From Reticulitermes speratus (lineage: Eukaryota; Arthropoda; Insecta; Blattodea; Rhinotermitidae): a stretch of 64,000 bases of DNA. The notes under the pieces were generated by a model. It was given only the letters and a program-made list of their open reading frames with translations. It had not been told where the DNA came from and made no database searches. Position numbers and translations under genes: made by a program. How positions within the stretch are numbered: position 1 is the first letter of the stretch; each line of letters begins with the position of its first letter. The stretch is taken from contig JAJKFL010000011.1 of NCBI GenBank assembly GCA_021186555.1, forward strand, positions 337,001 to 401,000, given 5' to 3'. Shown here piece after piece: positions 10,134 to 22,288 of the stretch.

Positions 10134-10987
10134 TTTTCAGCTTTATACGTAACATAAATAATTCAGAATAATTGTAATAAGCTCAACTGTACTGTTTTTA
10201 AACGGAGTATAACTGTAGAATTGTATGCCGTGATACAGAGGTGCTACGGCCTACTGACGGGTTCTTTTGTATACGATAATTAACCTCCAGATTCCGTAAA
10301 AGGCGGGTGACTGAGGGATTATATCTTTTCAAGTTAGACCCTGTTTCATGGAACAAGTTAGTTCGTTAGTTGGCTAAAATGAAAAGTTAAGGTAATTTTG
10401 GATGAGAAGATGAGAAAATTATTGACGTCGTATCTTACGACTACCCTTTTTCTCTCCTTTATATGCCAAGTACGAAACACTTTGAGCGTCTGCAGCAGAC
10501 AGTGCCGCTATCATTTGACGTCTTCTTCCACTGAAAGTTTGAGAACTGGCTGTCACATGACTTATATATAACAATTCACTTCGTACCTCACAATAAACAC
10601 ACTGTGTCTCTATTACATAAACCAGCTGGTTAACGCTCTACAGGGAGGCAACTGCTGTTTATTGAAAGGAGCACACAGACATGTACACACACTTTGCGGG
10701 TAAAAGCAGCTTCTTGCTCTTAAAACAGATGGAATATTGAGTTACAACTGAACTTTAAACTTCTGTTTTAATTTTAACAGCTGAATTAGTGTACGATTTT
10801 ATTGGTCTGTGCTACTGAATGAGCGTACTAAAATACGCACTGAGCGAGAAATTAACTCACGAATTAAAGGCAAATATATATTCAACTTTCATAACAAACT
10901 CACACAGGCATTACTGAGGAGATAGTTGGTCCTAAGAGGGACGAAGAAATAGGAGACTAGGAAACCGCATAAAAAAGGAAGGTCATC
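10134..10987. other. Unassigned DNA with a decayed element X piece
   Basis: Mostly featureless. Around 10579-10670 the run CGTACCTCACAATAAACACA, then ACCAGCTGGTTAACGCTCTA and CTGCTGTTTATTG follow the order of element X (minus orientation), clearly diverged. Confidence 0.5.
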
Positions 10988-11173
10988 TCAGTGTATTTGT
11001 CACCGAATGGTGATCAAGTACAGTGGCACATACAGCGGGAGACAAGATATGCGTACAGGATTCTGGTGTGGAAACCTGACGGAGAGAGACCACTTGGAGG
11101 AATTAGGCTCAGATGGAAAGATGAGATTAAAGATGACCTTAAAGATGTAGGATGGTGGCTTGTAGAGGATTAA
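10988..11173 (+). pseudogene. Non-LTR retrotransposon 3' end fragment
   Basis: The frame contains GERPLGGIRLRWKDEIKDDL then KDVGW before a stop at 11171-11173. The pattern G-x-R-P-x-G-x-x-R-x-R-W-x-D-x-I-x-x-D-L is the familiar C-terminal tail of ORF2 in many insect LINEs, downstream of the reverse transcriptase domain. No catalytic part is present, so this is a 5'-truncated, decayed copy. Related tails lie at 12579, 14205 and 24755-25067. Confidence 0.7.
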
Positions 11174-11304
11174 TGGGGATCAGGATAAGGAAAATGGCGG
11201 TTGTTATGAATGTGGTGACGTAACTTGAGTTGCATTAAATGCGGGGTGTTGCTTTGACTATCTGAGAAACCGTTAGCTGCTCAAGAAGGACTCTGCTCCA
11301 TGAA

Positions 11305-11340
11305 GTTAGTTAGTAGGTTAGTTAGTTAGTTAGTTAGTTA
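11305..11340. repeat. (TTAG)n microsatellite
   Basis: About eight TTAG units with one interruption. It is tetrameric, not the insect TTAGG telomere repeat. Confidence 0.9.
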
Positions 11341-11519
11341 TCGTAATTACTCTAATTTGGTCCAAAGGTCAACAATGCTCCTGGTCCCCTGAGCAGGGTC
11401 ACAGTCTGTAATTAGAATACAACCAGGGACAGGGCCGCATAAGATAACCTGGAGGGTCGAATGCGCCCGAGGGCAACGTGTTGAGACCCTTGAGTCAGAT
11501 CATTATTCCCAGCAGTTGT

Positions 11520-11659
11520 CACTTGATACCGTGTACTTATGCGTGTCAAAATGTCACGTGATACCGTGTACTTATGCGTGTCAAAATGTCACGTGATACC
11601 GTGTACTTATGCATGTCAAAATGTCACGTGATACCGTGTACTTACGCGTGTCAAAATGT
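11520..11659. repeat. 35-bp tandem repeat, 4 copies
   Basis: Unit begins CACGTGATACCGTGTACTTA and ends GTGTCAAAATGT; four copies, the first with CACTTG instead of the CACGTG palindrome. Confidence 0.95.
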
Positions 11660-12093
11660 CACGTGTCTTGAGCACAAATCTTGTTTCCTCAAGCAAACTG
11701 TCGGCTGTGATATTTCGAAACAGCTTATAACGGGCACACAAATATGTAGGCCTATAGACGTATCTGGCTCTTTTTATGTTTATTGTTCAGTTTGTAAGTG
11801 AGCGTTGCACGCATAATTGGGAGGTCATGTGCCTTTGTCTGTCCTCACGTTTCTTCTCTGACAGGCCTTATACAGTGGAATAGATCACCGAGTTATTCAA
11901 AGAGATGTCGAATAAATCAGTGATCTATTCCACTACAAATTGTTATTACGACACAAAATTCAACGAATTTTAAGGATTTTATACAAAATTTTATGTTTTA
12001 AAATCTGATTTCACAGTGATTGTAATAACACGCAAGACACTGCACAGTATTTAAACTTGTATTAACACTGGATGTGATATAACGTGGTTTGTT
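11660..12093. other. Unassigned DNA with a hairpin
   Basis: A 15-base perfect inverted repeat lies at 11873-11887 (AGTGGAATAGATCAC) and 11919-11933, spacer 31 bases. Nothing else is recognised. Confidence 0.6.
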
Positions 12094-12138
12094 CCCCCTG
12101 AGGATGGTTTTACGTAAAAACCGAAACACATGTAGGGG
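12094..12138 (+). ncRNA. Hammerhead-ribozyme-like motif
   Basis: CCCC, then CTGAGGA (12098-12104, fitting CUGANGA), an extra T, a hairpin GGTTTT...AAAACC, then GAAA (12123-12126), ACATGT, GTA, and GGGG pairing with CCCC. The order stem I, core, stem II, GAAA, very short palindromic stem III, NUH site matches minimal type I hammerheads reported from Penelope-like and other retroelements. The extra T beside stem II weakens it. A second copy of the same layout is at 29882-29921, with a shared AGTGCATT-x-TGTTG run downstream of both. Confidence 0.4.
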
Positions 12139-12578
12139 TTAATCAACACATATTAAAGTGACAGTGAAGTGCATTGTGTTGGATCTTAAACATTGTTCCT
12201 CTCATTTAAAACGCAAGAATACACAAAGAGAACGGCTAAAAGCAAGTGCGGTGATGCCGAAACACACGTGTTTAAACACACAAAGTCACTTCAAGTCAAT
12301 TCTGTACCAAACCGAGAAACGACCTTGATGACAGCGCATCGGCTAGGACGAAACAGAACCTTGAAAAATCGGGACTCGTAGAATCGAGACTGAACTGTAT
12401 TAGTCTTTCATAGCAACTAGAATTTGTTTAACACTAAAATGCACTGTTCGGTTATGTATTAACAAAATGCCTATACGAAATAAATTCAAAGATATTATAA
12501 TTAACGCAACAAAGAAATCAATGGTCTTTATATGAGTGCTAAATGTACAGTGGTTCTGTAACTTAAAGAAACAGAATC

Positions 12579-12690
12579 GGGTGGCGTGTACCGGATTCAT
12601 CTGGCTGAGGATAGGAACAAGTGGCTGGATTTTGTGCACACGGTAATGAACCTTCGGTTTAGTAATATCCAGGAAATTCCTCAAGAGCAG
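12579..12690 (+). pseudogene. Non-LTR retrotransposon 3' end fragment
   Basis: On the plus strand GGTGGCGTG... translates with IHLAEDRNKWLDFV and HTVMNLRF, the W-I-x-L-A-x-D-R-x-x-W ... M-N-L-R motif ending many insect LINE ORFs. Only this tail is present. It is shorter than 60 codons and has no start codon. Confidence 0.6.
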
Positions 12691-13258
12691 CAATGTGGTG
12701 GCTTCTGTAGAAGTCCTGTGCTCAATGGAGTCATTTAGTTAGTGTCGAGTTCGCTGATAGATTTCTAGTGGAATGTTAGGCATTTTATTTACACTTCTGG
12801 AATCCTGTTAAGACGGAAGCCTTTTTAATGACAAAGCAGCCGCAGCGTGACGGCATGATATAGGAAGCCGCTATGTGCGTTGGTTAATGCACATGACACC
12901 TCAGAAAAGCATGCCGACGTCAAAGAGGCGTGCAGAGACGAGGAGAGGATAGGAGAGTAATATGTTGTGATTGTAAATCGGAATGTGTCTTGAATTTACA
13001 GCAAAGAAAATGCCGAGTGATTTCGATAAGGTCACCAAATCCGAATAAGACGAGATTATTGAAGAAATAGCGAATGTTTGTAACAAGAACACCTTTAATT
13101 CACAAAGGACCTAACACAAAAACGGATACAGAACCACAACGGAAAAGCTGTAAAGTTTGTGTCTTCTTTTGGCACATATCTCACCGGAGACTGCCCGAGG
13201 TTTATCGTGGCTTTCCTAATTTCCTCAAATTATGCCGCGACTGCTTAATTCTGGAATC
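12691..13258. other. Unassigned DNA
   Basis: No gene, repeat array or transposon end is recognised. Confidence 0.5.
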
Positions 13259-13425
13259 GAGATAGCTCAGCCAGTACAGTGACTGGATTACAGGACGTTC
13301 GAAAAAATGTAACTCAATTCCCGGCAGGGGTAAAAATTTATAATGTCTCCGAAGAATCCAGCCCGGGGTCCGGTGGATACTTTCGTGGGAGTAAAGCAGC
13401 AGAGGCGTGAAGTTGACGACCCTCA
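13259..13425 (+). mobile_element. SINE family III, partial
   Basis: Starts with the tRNA-like GATAGCTCAGCCAGTACAGT (A box) and AACTCAATTCCCGGCAGGGG (degenerate B box). The body includes TCCAGCCCGGGGTC and TAAAGCAGCAGAGGCGTGAA, matching bodies at 23815, 31774 and 42143. It is cut short before the 3' end. Confidence 0.7.
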
Positions 13426-14204
13426 AATAATGTACAGATTAAGAAAGAGTACAGCCTGCTGACAATATTCACTAGTCAACACGGCGTCATATCCCAGACG
13501 ACTGAATCATCAGCAGCACCACTGCCAGAATGTCAAGCCTCCAAAAGAGCTGATTTCGTTGATGTTATAGCATTATACCACTTATCTTATAATGGGGAAA
13601 CAGTATGTTTGCTGTTTACCGTGTGGGCCCCGTGACGTATTCCAACTGAGAGTTCATTCCGATATAATTTGGAAATTTGATATTGCTTGGAGATGATGAC
13701 TGCCTATTGACGAAGCATTTAGCTACTCAGGACTCTGCAACAGAAAATACAAATACCTCCACGCCACCGAGCGGAATACATTCGCCTAACCTAATGTTTA
13801 AAAGATCCAAGTTAAGAGCCCCTTACGCTATTGACTACTGTGATTGTCTACAGAATTTTGGAACAATTAAAATTATGAGATATCTGAAAAAAAATTCAGA
13901 GACTACTGCGACATATTTCTGAAGTAGGATTAAACCCTGGACAAGACTAAAATGGTGGCAGAAACCAAGGAATTTAAGTACACTTGCACCGTAAGCTTCA
14001 CAGTGAGTGTGACCAATGCAGAGATTGGTTCAGACCAATCGGATGATAATGAAAGATGTCGGAGCAAAACATGGGGAGAGAACTGACAAATACCAACTAG
14101 AAATTCTACTCAGAAAATCCGCGGTTCTAATTGTGGTCATCTAGGAGACGCCTATGTAGTATCAACAATAGCTTCGATGCAGTCTAAAAGTTTAAAACTT
14201 CACA
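13426..14204. other. Unassigned DNA with a fold-back fragment
   Basis: CTAGTCAACACGGCGTCATA at about 13470 is one end of the fold-back family. The open frame at 13677-13922 has no recognisable motif. Confidence 0.45.
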
Positions 14205-14495
14205 ATGCGTACTGCTCGCCATGACTGGTCAAGCAAATTAAGGGTGATGAGATGGACAGGGCGTGTGGCAAGTACGGAAGCGAATACGAGTACAAACAGT
14301 GATTTGGTGGGAGAGAGACCACTTGTAAGACATAGAGGTAGATGGGAGGGTAATATTAAAATGGTCCTTAATGAAAGAGGGTGGGAAGGAGGTGAGTGGA
14401 TTCATCTGGCTCATGATTTGAATAAGCGGCGAGTTGTTGAAGTATTAGCTTCTGAAAATGGGGAATGTACTCCATGGAGTGAGTTGCATGCTTAG
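14205..14495 (+). pseudogene. Non-LTR retrotransposon C-terminal fragment
   Basis: A 96-codon frame with MRWTGRVAS, GERPLVRHRGRWEGNIKMVL and WIHLAHDLNKRR in that order. These correspond to the R-W-x-G-H-V, G-x-R-P-x-x-R-x-R-W-x-x-x-I and W-I-x-L-A-x-D-x-x-x-R blocks of the tail after the reverse transcriptase domain in insect LINEs. Key changes (RVAS for HVAR, a loose C-terminus) and the missing upstream domains indicate a truncated, decayed copy. The true fragment may start slightly before the ATG chosen here. Confidence 0.75.
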
Positions 14496-14680
14496 ATGGA
14501 AAAGTGGCAGAAAATAATTATTTATATCAAACAATGTATCAAATACGTTTCAATGTTCCTTTATATTAAGCACTCGAACTAAAATACTTCGTCTGGTAAA
14601 GCACTACTAAGTTTATCTAAGTCCAGACTGTCCAAATGTTAAGAATAGTTACACAGTGACACATTCGGTGCACGTGTAGC

Positions 14681-15362
14681 AACTGCACTACAATCGTGAC
14701 CACGTAACTACAACTGCACTACAATCGTGACCACGTAACTACAACTGCACTACAATCGTGACCACGTAACTACAACTGCACTACAATCGTGACCACGTAA
14801 CTACAACTGCACTACAATCGTGACCACGTAACTACAACTGTACTACAATCGTGACCACGTAACTACAACTGCACTACAATCGTGACCACGTAACTACAAC
14901 TGCACTACAATCGTGACCACGTAACTACAACTGCACTACAATCGTGACCACGTAACTACAACTGCACTACAATCGTGACCACGTAACTACAACTGCACTA
15001 CAATCGTGACCACGTAACTACAACTGCACTACAATCGTGACCACGTAACTACAACTGCACTACAATCGTGACCACGTAACTACAACTGCACTACAATCGT
15101 GACCACGTAACTACAACTGCACTACAATCGTGACCACGTAAATACAACTGCACTACAATCGTGACCACGTAACTACAACTGCACTACAATCGTGACCACG
15201 TAACTACAACTGCACTACAATCGTGACCACGTAACTACAACTGCACTACAATCGTGACCACGTAACTACAACTGCACTACAATCGTGACCACGTAACTAC
15301 AACTGCACTACAATCGTGACCACGTAACTACAACTGCACTACAATCGTGACCACGTAACTAC
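14681..15362. repeat. 31-bp minisatellite, 22 copies
   Basis: Unit AACTGCACTACAATCGTGAC plus CACGTAACTAC, 22 copies with only two or three substitutions in the whole array. Confidence 0.97.
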
Positions 15363-15930
15363 AACTATTCTCCATCAACTTCTAAGTGAAGAAAGACGAA
15401 AGACACAAAACATGTCTCATTCATTAAACAAACTTAAGGCTTACTTAAAAGTCTTCTGAAATATAATTCACTTCGAAGTTGGTGGGAAATTTAACTATTG
15501 TGCGCTGCACACACCATTGAAATAACTGTGCGTAAGTGCGTGAAATGAAAAAAAGGAAAATAAAATGCAGGACTCACAGCACAGCGGGTGGAGGACAGAG
15601 AGTGAGAGTGTTCGGATATTACGTCATATCCGTTATACTAAATCCTAAATCTAAGCAGTTCGTATCGAATAAAAAGTTGTGGTGAGCGTATGAGAGGGAA
15701 TAAATTAGAGTGAACTGAAAAACGTAAATTTTGTACATGAATGTATTAGTTCTTTAAGGAAAAGTAGCTACATGTTTTTATAAAGCCAGTGCTTATTGTT
15801 TATTGTTTAGTATGTCTATAGTCAGAACAAAATAAAGCGTGAACACTTCGAAGACGACACTTTGCCTTTAGCTTGCGTATATTATGTGTGAAAAATGGGA
15901 AATATTTGTGTTTATAAACACGGTGATGCT
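15363..15930. other. Unassigned DNA
   Basis: No feature recognised between the two arrays. Confidence 0.5.
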
Positions 15931-17169
15931 TAACCGTCTCTACATGAAGTACTGTTGTCTACTATGTATTCTACAGGTCTAGAGACAAACACTAACCGTC
16001 TCTACATGAAGTACTGTTGTCTACTATGTATTCTACAGGTCTAGAGACAAACACTAACCGTCTCTACATGAAGTACTGTTGTCTACTATGTATTCTACAG
16101 GTCTAGAGACAAACACTAACCGTCTCTACGTGAAGTACTGTTGTCTACTATGTATTCTACAGGTCTAGAGACAAACACTAACCGTCTCTACGTGAAGTAC
16201 TGTTGTCTACTATGTATTCTACAGGTCTAGAGACAAACACTAACCGTCTCTACGTGAAGTACTGTTGTCTACTATGTATTCTACAGGTCTAGAGACAAAC
16301 ACTAACCGTCTCTACATGAAGTACTGTTGTTACTATGTATTCTACAGGTCTAGAGACAAACACTAACCGTCTCTACGTGAAGTACTGTTGTCTACTATGT
16401 ATTCTACAGGTCTAGAGACAAACACTAACCGTCTCTACGTGAAGTACTGTTGTGTACTATGTATTCTACAGGTCTAGAGACAAACACTAACCGTCTCTAC
16501 GTGAAGTACTGTTGTCTACTATGTATTCTACAGGTCTAGAGACAAACACTAACCGTCTCTACGTGAAGTACTGTTGTCTACTATGTATTCTACAGGTCTA
16601 GAGACAAACACTAACCGTCTCTACGTGAAGTACTGTTGTCTACTATGTATTCTACAGGTCTAGAGACAAACACTAACCGTCTCTACGTGAAGTACTGTTG
16701 TCTACTATGTATTCTACAGGTCTAGAGACAAACACTAACCGTCTCTACGTGAAGTACTGTTGTCTACTATGTATTCTACAGGTCTAGAGACAAACACTAA
16801 CCGTCTCTACGTGAAGTACTGTTGTCTACTATGTATTCTACAGGTCTAGAGACAAACACTAACCGTCTCTACGTGAAGTACTGTTGTCTACTATGTATTC
16901 TACAGGTCTAGAGACAAACACTAACCGTCTCTACGTGAAGTACTGTTGTCTACTATGTATTCTACAGGTCTAGAGACAAACACTAACCGTCTCTACGTGA
17001 AGTACTGTTGTCTACTATGTATTCTACAGGTCTAGAGACAAACACTAACCGTCTCTACGTGAAGTACTGTTGTCTACTATGTATTCTACAGGTCTAGAGA
17101 CAAACACTAACCGTCTCTACGTGAAGTACTGTTGTCTACTATGTATTCTACAGGTCTAGAGACAAACAC
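15931..17169. repeat. 62-bp minisatellite, 20 copies
   Basis: Unit runs from TAACCGTCTCTACGTGAAGT to GGTCTAGAGACAAACAC. One copy near 16330 lacks a base. The unit carries inverted GTCTCTA/TAGAGAC so each copy can fold. Early copies read ACATGAAG and later ones ACGTGAAG, a CpG/TpG difference arranged by position. Confidence 0.97.
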
Positions 17170-17232
17170 TAATCCCTCCTCATTAAACGTTGCTACAAAA
17201 ATTAAATACAAATAAGAAAGCATCTCTTAACA

Positions 17233-17545
17233 TTGTTAAAGACAAAAGGTTGTTCCTGTCCGCGCCATAAAGTCACACGACGGGAAGAAAGTACAGTTAC
17301 ACTCATTCTTAACCTCTGCGCTACTTGGACATGGGTAGTCAGCTTCATGTTCCGGCTGCTTTACCCCCGTGGAAAGAGCTCACCATGCCCATTGAATAGA
17401 AAGCTGGATGGACACCAGAGCCTGTCTGGACATTCCGAACAAGAGAACCACAACTACGCTTCTGCCGAATATCGAATAATGATTCTTTCAACATCAAAGG
17501 TATAATGTAATTACTACAGTGACTGAGCTATCCCGTCTCTAGTTA
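17233..17545 (-). mobile_element. SINE family III, minus strand
   Basis: The minus-strand head GACGGGATAGCTCAGTCACT is at the right end. The body contains the reverse of GGCTGCTTTACCCCCGTGGA, matching the 27966-28206 copy. It is fairly diverged: the B box is not clear. Confidence 0.6.
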
Positions 17546-17701
17546 ATTCACCCAAATTCAGTACACTTTGAATTGAGTTTTGATAATTTTATGACATGCT
17601 TCAAACCGAATCTAAAAAGGGCCCCACTGAACTTTGCACATTTGTTGTAGTAACCGCACATAAAGACGAAAATGAGTGTAGTGGAAAGGACTAACATTTT
17701 T

Positions 17702-17968
17702 TTTCTTCTATTTTTTCCCAATGGCTCGACAGCCCCTTGGGGGCCTAGGCAGCCTCATTTTTCGAGGCTTCACGATCACACACTTTAGACACACCACAGT
17801 CGGTAGGACTCCTCTGGACGAGGGACCGGCCCGACGCAGAGACCTCTACCTGACATCACACAACACTCACAACAGACATCCATGCCCTAGGCGGGATTCG
17901 AACCCACAATCCCAGTAAGCGAGCGGCCGTACACCCACGCCTTAGACCGCGCGGCCACTGGGATCGGC
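17702..17968 (-). mobile_element. SINE family I, near full length
   Basis: Head at 17968 going left: CCAGTGGCCGCGCGGTCTAA (A box), GTGGGTTCGAATCCCGCC (B box). Then the shared body and a T-rich left end (A-rich tail on the minus strand). The pentamer AACAT lies next to both ends (17692 and 17968) and may be a short target duplication, but this is weak. Confidence 0.88.
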
Positions 17969-18078
17969 AACATAAGTTTACTTGGCCGTAATTTTCTCGT
18001 TTGTTTCTTATTTACTTTGTTCTACGTGACGTGACAACAAACTGTGCCTGAACATTTGACAGTCTGTCGTCATTAACA

Positions 18079-18150
18079 GATAGATAGCTAGATAAATAGA
18101 TACATAGATAGCTAGATAAATAGATACATAGATAGATAGCTAGATATTTT
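18079..18150. repeat. Degenerate (GATA)n
   Basis: TAGATAGATAGCTAGATAAATA-type tetranucleotide DNA with several interruptions. Confidence 0.85.
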
Positions 18151-18479
18151 AAAGACAGAGTATAGAAAGATAGAAATTTTAAAACCTTCATTTCAGTTAA
18201 CTGTTTACGAAGTTTCCTATTGCTTGACTATTCTAAACTTCGCTGATAAAATTTGAATTCTGTGACTAATTCCGTCTATTAAGCACAGTCGTGCTTGACA
18301 AGCAAACAGAACCTCAGCTGCTCCCCCCGCAAGTTCGTTATCGTCTTCACAAAAGCCGACCTCCTTACCTCATCCTAAGCTATACGAGTCACATTTCCTA
18401 CGCTACTCTTGCACAGCCACATTCACATCCTTAAACGCCACCTCGCTATTCCGAGTTGACTATTTCGACTGAAATTCTG

Positions 18480-18660
18480 AATGACAGTTTCAAGGTTCTC
18501 ACAGCGGTGTTGCATGAGACTCAAGTCTCCTGAGATGTGATGCTGTGTTTTTCTGTGCGTGTCTCCCGACGTTTCGAAGAAACGTAACGCCTTCTTCTCC
18601 ATGAGTCGTGCAGTGTTCTTGGACTGATTGACGCTTGGTAGACGCGACATACCATTACCT
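18480..18660. repeat. Fold-back family copy
   Basis: CTCCTGAGATGTGATGCTGT and CCCGACGTTTCGAAGAAACG with CCTTCTTCTCCATG: the order GTGACGC-x-GTGT, ACGTTTCGG, CTTC-ATCTTCA seen in several other places in the window. No coding capacity. Confidence 0.6.
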
Positions 18661-18827
18661 CAAAAAATAAAACTTTCATGTCTTCTCTATACTCCGATGC
18701 GTGCTACATTCTTCGCCCTTCTCATATTCATCAATTTGATCTCCTCATGATGTGTGGTAACAAATACACATTACGGGAACTTTTATGCTGCAATTTTAGC
18801 AGCCTTCTGACTTATGTGCATATGTGC

Positions 18828-18872
18828 ACGGACATATGACGTACGGACATATAACGTACGGACATATAAGTC
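18828..18872. repeat. 15-bp tandem repeat, 3 copies
   Basis: ACGGACATATGACGT and close variants three times. Confidence 0.85.
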
Positions 18873-20080
18873 GCACGATAGACTGACACGAGGTAAAATG
18901 TGATGTATATATCACAACTGTAATTAAAGGGATAATAGTCAAGCTGAATGAGACAGCGTTTGGCTTTTAACAAATGCATTACAATTTAGTCGAATATCAA
19001 CCAATCGCCCATCCATTCAGGTCACACGCTATATGTTATTACTCTGTCTAGCCGCTTATTATCGACCTTCGTGGCATTAATTTTCACTGTATCACCGACC
19101 ACACTTGCCGCGTAGCATAAATTTTGTGGTGTCGTGCACTGCTCGAACAGTGCCACAGAAAGAATGTGGGCATGAGTGTGCCTAAACTTTTACAGCCTTT
19201 TCAATCTCCTGTGTAAACACAGTTTTTACAACGCACCAATACTAGGGAGTTTTGCTGAATTGGCATACAAAACCCAGAAAACGCGAGGCCTTGATTTCCA
19301 CTGGTTCATAGAGCCACAGAAATACACGAACAGTAGAAGAAAATACGTGGATATCTATAGCACATTGATAATGAACAGTTCACAGGTAGGCCGTGCGGTC
19401 AGACACTGAATTCCTACCGCGAAGTCTCTGGTGCACCTCTCAAAGTGTTCTTATGAGATTCGCGATGAAAGTGGCATTGGAGCAGTTCTTGTCCGATTTT
19501 ACTCTCTTTTCCCGGACTAACCATCAATCCACTATTGCTTCATGTATACCATTACACCACACCCTCTCCAGGGATCACGATATCATATCCTAGGACTTCA
19601 AGTTAGGGGCTTCATCTTGGCAGGTCGCCAAGTGACGGCGTAACGTTTAGAACCACATATCAACATTTCGACCCTTGAAAGTAAGGCCGGTGCGTGGTGC
19701 CGCAACTTCGGAAACAAACTACCCAGTGACACGGTGTCACAACCCAGAACGGAAACCATATCTACACCGCAGCAAAAACCTACAACACGCATTATATACC
19801 GGACATATGAACAACGGTTTCCCGGTGAATTCCATCCTCTCACGTTGGAAAAAAATTATTTGATTTTAGACTGCGTTGCAATCAGATTTGTCTTATCACT
19901 TTATTACAGCGTTCCATTAAACACATCACGGCTATCTATTGTTTATTCATTCAACAAAGTTTCATTTCTCGCCTGTATGAATAAAGTATTAACAAACATT
20001 TAACGTGTCTGTTATTGTAACGTTTGTTTACTGCGCTGCAACGGCTCATTGTGGACTTAACTATTCATTTCCGCGAAGAG
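18873..20080. other. Unassigned DNA with a fold-back piece
   Basis: No gene is recognised. At about 19640-19760 ACATTTCGACCCTTGAAAGT, CAACTTCGGAAACAAAC and GTGACACGGTGTCACAACCC form a fold-back family copy. Confidence 0.45.
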
Positions 20081-22288
20081 CTGTATTTGGGATGAGTGTG
20101 GGTGATGCTGTATTTGGGATGAGTGTGGGTGATGCTATATTTGGGATGAGCGTGGGTGATGCTGTATTTGGGATGAGTGTGGGTGATGCTGTATTTGGGA
20201 TGAGTGTGGGTGATGCTATATTTGGGATGAGCGTGGGTGATGCTGTATTTGGGATGAGTGTGGGTGATGCTGTATTTGGGATGAGTGTGGGTGATGCTGT
20301 ATTTGGGATGAGTGTGGGTGATGCTGTATTTGGGATGAGTGTGGGTGATGCTATATTTGGGATGAGCGTGGGTGATGCTGTATTTGGGATGAGTGTGGGT
20401 GATGCTATATTTGGGATGAGCGTGGGTGATGCTGTATTTGGGATGAGCGTGGGTGATGCTGTATTTGGGATGAGTGTGGGTGATGCTGTATTTGGGATGA
20501 GCGTGGGTGATGCTATATTTGGGATGAGCGTGGGTGATGCTGTAATTTGGGATGAGCGTGGGTGATGCTGTATTTGGGATGAGTGTGGGTGATGCTATAT
20601 TTGGGATGAGCGTGGGTGATGCTGTATTTGGGATGAGCGTGGGTGATGCTATATTTGGGATGAGCGTGGGTGATGCTGTATTTGGGATGAGTGTGGGTGA
20701 TGCTATATTTGGGATGAGCGTGGGTGATGCTGTATTTGGGATGAGCGTGGGTGATGCTATATTTGGGATGAGCGTGGGTGATGCTGTATTTGGGATGAGT
20801 GTGGGTGATGCTATATTTGGGATGAGCGTGGGTGATGCTGTATTTGGGATGAGTGTGGGTGATGCTATATTTGGGATGAGCGTGGGTGATGCTATATTGG
20901 GATGAGCGTGGTGATGCTATATTTGGGATGAGCGTGGGTGATGCTGTATTTGGGATGAGTGTGGGTGATGCTATATTTGGGATGAGCGTGGGTGATGCTG
21001 TATTTGGGATGAGCGTGGGTGATGCTGTATTTGGGATGAGTGTGGGTGATGCTATATTTGGGATGAGCGTGGGTGATGCTGTATTTGGGATGAGTGTGGG
21101 TGATGCTATATTTGGGATGAGTGTGGGTGATGCTGTATTTGGGATGAGTGTGGGTGATGCTATATTTGGGATGAGCGTGGGTGATGCTGTATTTGGGATG
21201 AGTGTGGGTGATGCTATATTTGGGATGAGTGTGGGTGATGCTGTATTTGGGATGAGTGTGGGTGATGCTATATTTGGGATGAGCGTGGGTGATGCTATAT
21301 TTGGGATGAGTGTGGGTGATGCTGTATTTGGGATGAGTGTGGGTGATGCTATATTTGGGATGAGCGTGGGTGATGCTATATTTGGGATGAGCGTGGGTGA
21401 TGCTGTATTTGGGATGAGTGTGGGTGATGCTATATTTGGGATGAGCGTGGGTGATGCTGTATTTGGGATGAGTGTGGGTGATGCTATATTTGGGATGAGC
21501 GTGGGTGATGCTATATTTGGGATGAGCGTGGGTGATGCTGTATTTGGGATGAGCGTGGGTGATGCTATTTGGGATGAGCGTGGGTGATGCTGTATTTGGG
21601 ATGAGTGTGGGTGATGCTATATTTGGGATGAGCGTGGGTGATGCTGTATTTGGGATGAGTGTGGGTGATGCTATATTTGGGATGAGCGTGGGTGATGCTG
21701 TATTTGGGATGAGCGTGGGTGATGCTATATTTGGGATGAGCGTGGGTGATGCTGTATTTGGGATGAGTGTGGGTGATGCTATATTTGGGATGAGCGTGGG
21801 TGATGCTGTATTTGGGATGAGCGTGGGTGATGCTATATTTGGGATGAGCGTGGGTGATGCTGTATTTGGGATGAGTGTGGGTGATGCTATATTTGGGATG
21901 AGCGTGGGTGATGCTGTATTTGGGATGAGTGTGGGTGATGCTATATTTGGGATGAGCGTGGGTGATGCTGTATTTGGGATGAGCGTGGGTGATGCTATAT
22001 TTGGGATGAGTGTGGGTGATGCTGTATTTGGGATGAGTGTGGGTGATGCTATATTTGGGATGAGCGTGGGTGATGCTGTATTTGGGATGAGTGTGGGTGA
22101 TGCTATATTTGGGATGAGCGTGGGTGATGCTGTATTTGGGATGAGCGTGGGTGATGCTATATTTGGGATGAGCGTGGTGATGCTGTATTTGGGATGAGCG
22201 TGGGTGATGCTGTATTTGGGATGAGTGTGGGTGATGCTGTATTTGGGATGAGTGTGGGTGGTGCTGTATTTGGGATGAGTGTGGGTGA
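20081..22288. repeat. 27-bp minisatellite, about 82 copies
   Basis: Unit TGTATTTGGGATGAGTGTGG plus GTGATGC. Two polymorphic sites (TGTATTT/TATATTT and GAGTGTG/GAGCGTG) tend to alternate, giving a 54-bp dimer from about 20560 onward. Single-base or short indels at about 20554, 20897, 21569 and 22174 break the otherwise open 9-residue repeat frame. The plus strand is G-rich. Confidence 0.97.

Noticed and set aside
11305..11340. Telomere-like repeat
   Set aside because: The unit is TTAG, not the insect TTAGG, and the run is short.
14681..17169. CRISPR-like array
   Set aside because: Repeats are directly contiguous with no unique spacers, and everything else in the window is eukaryotic.
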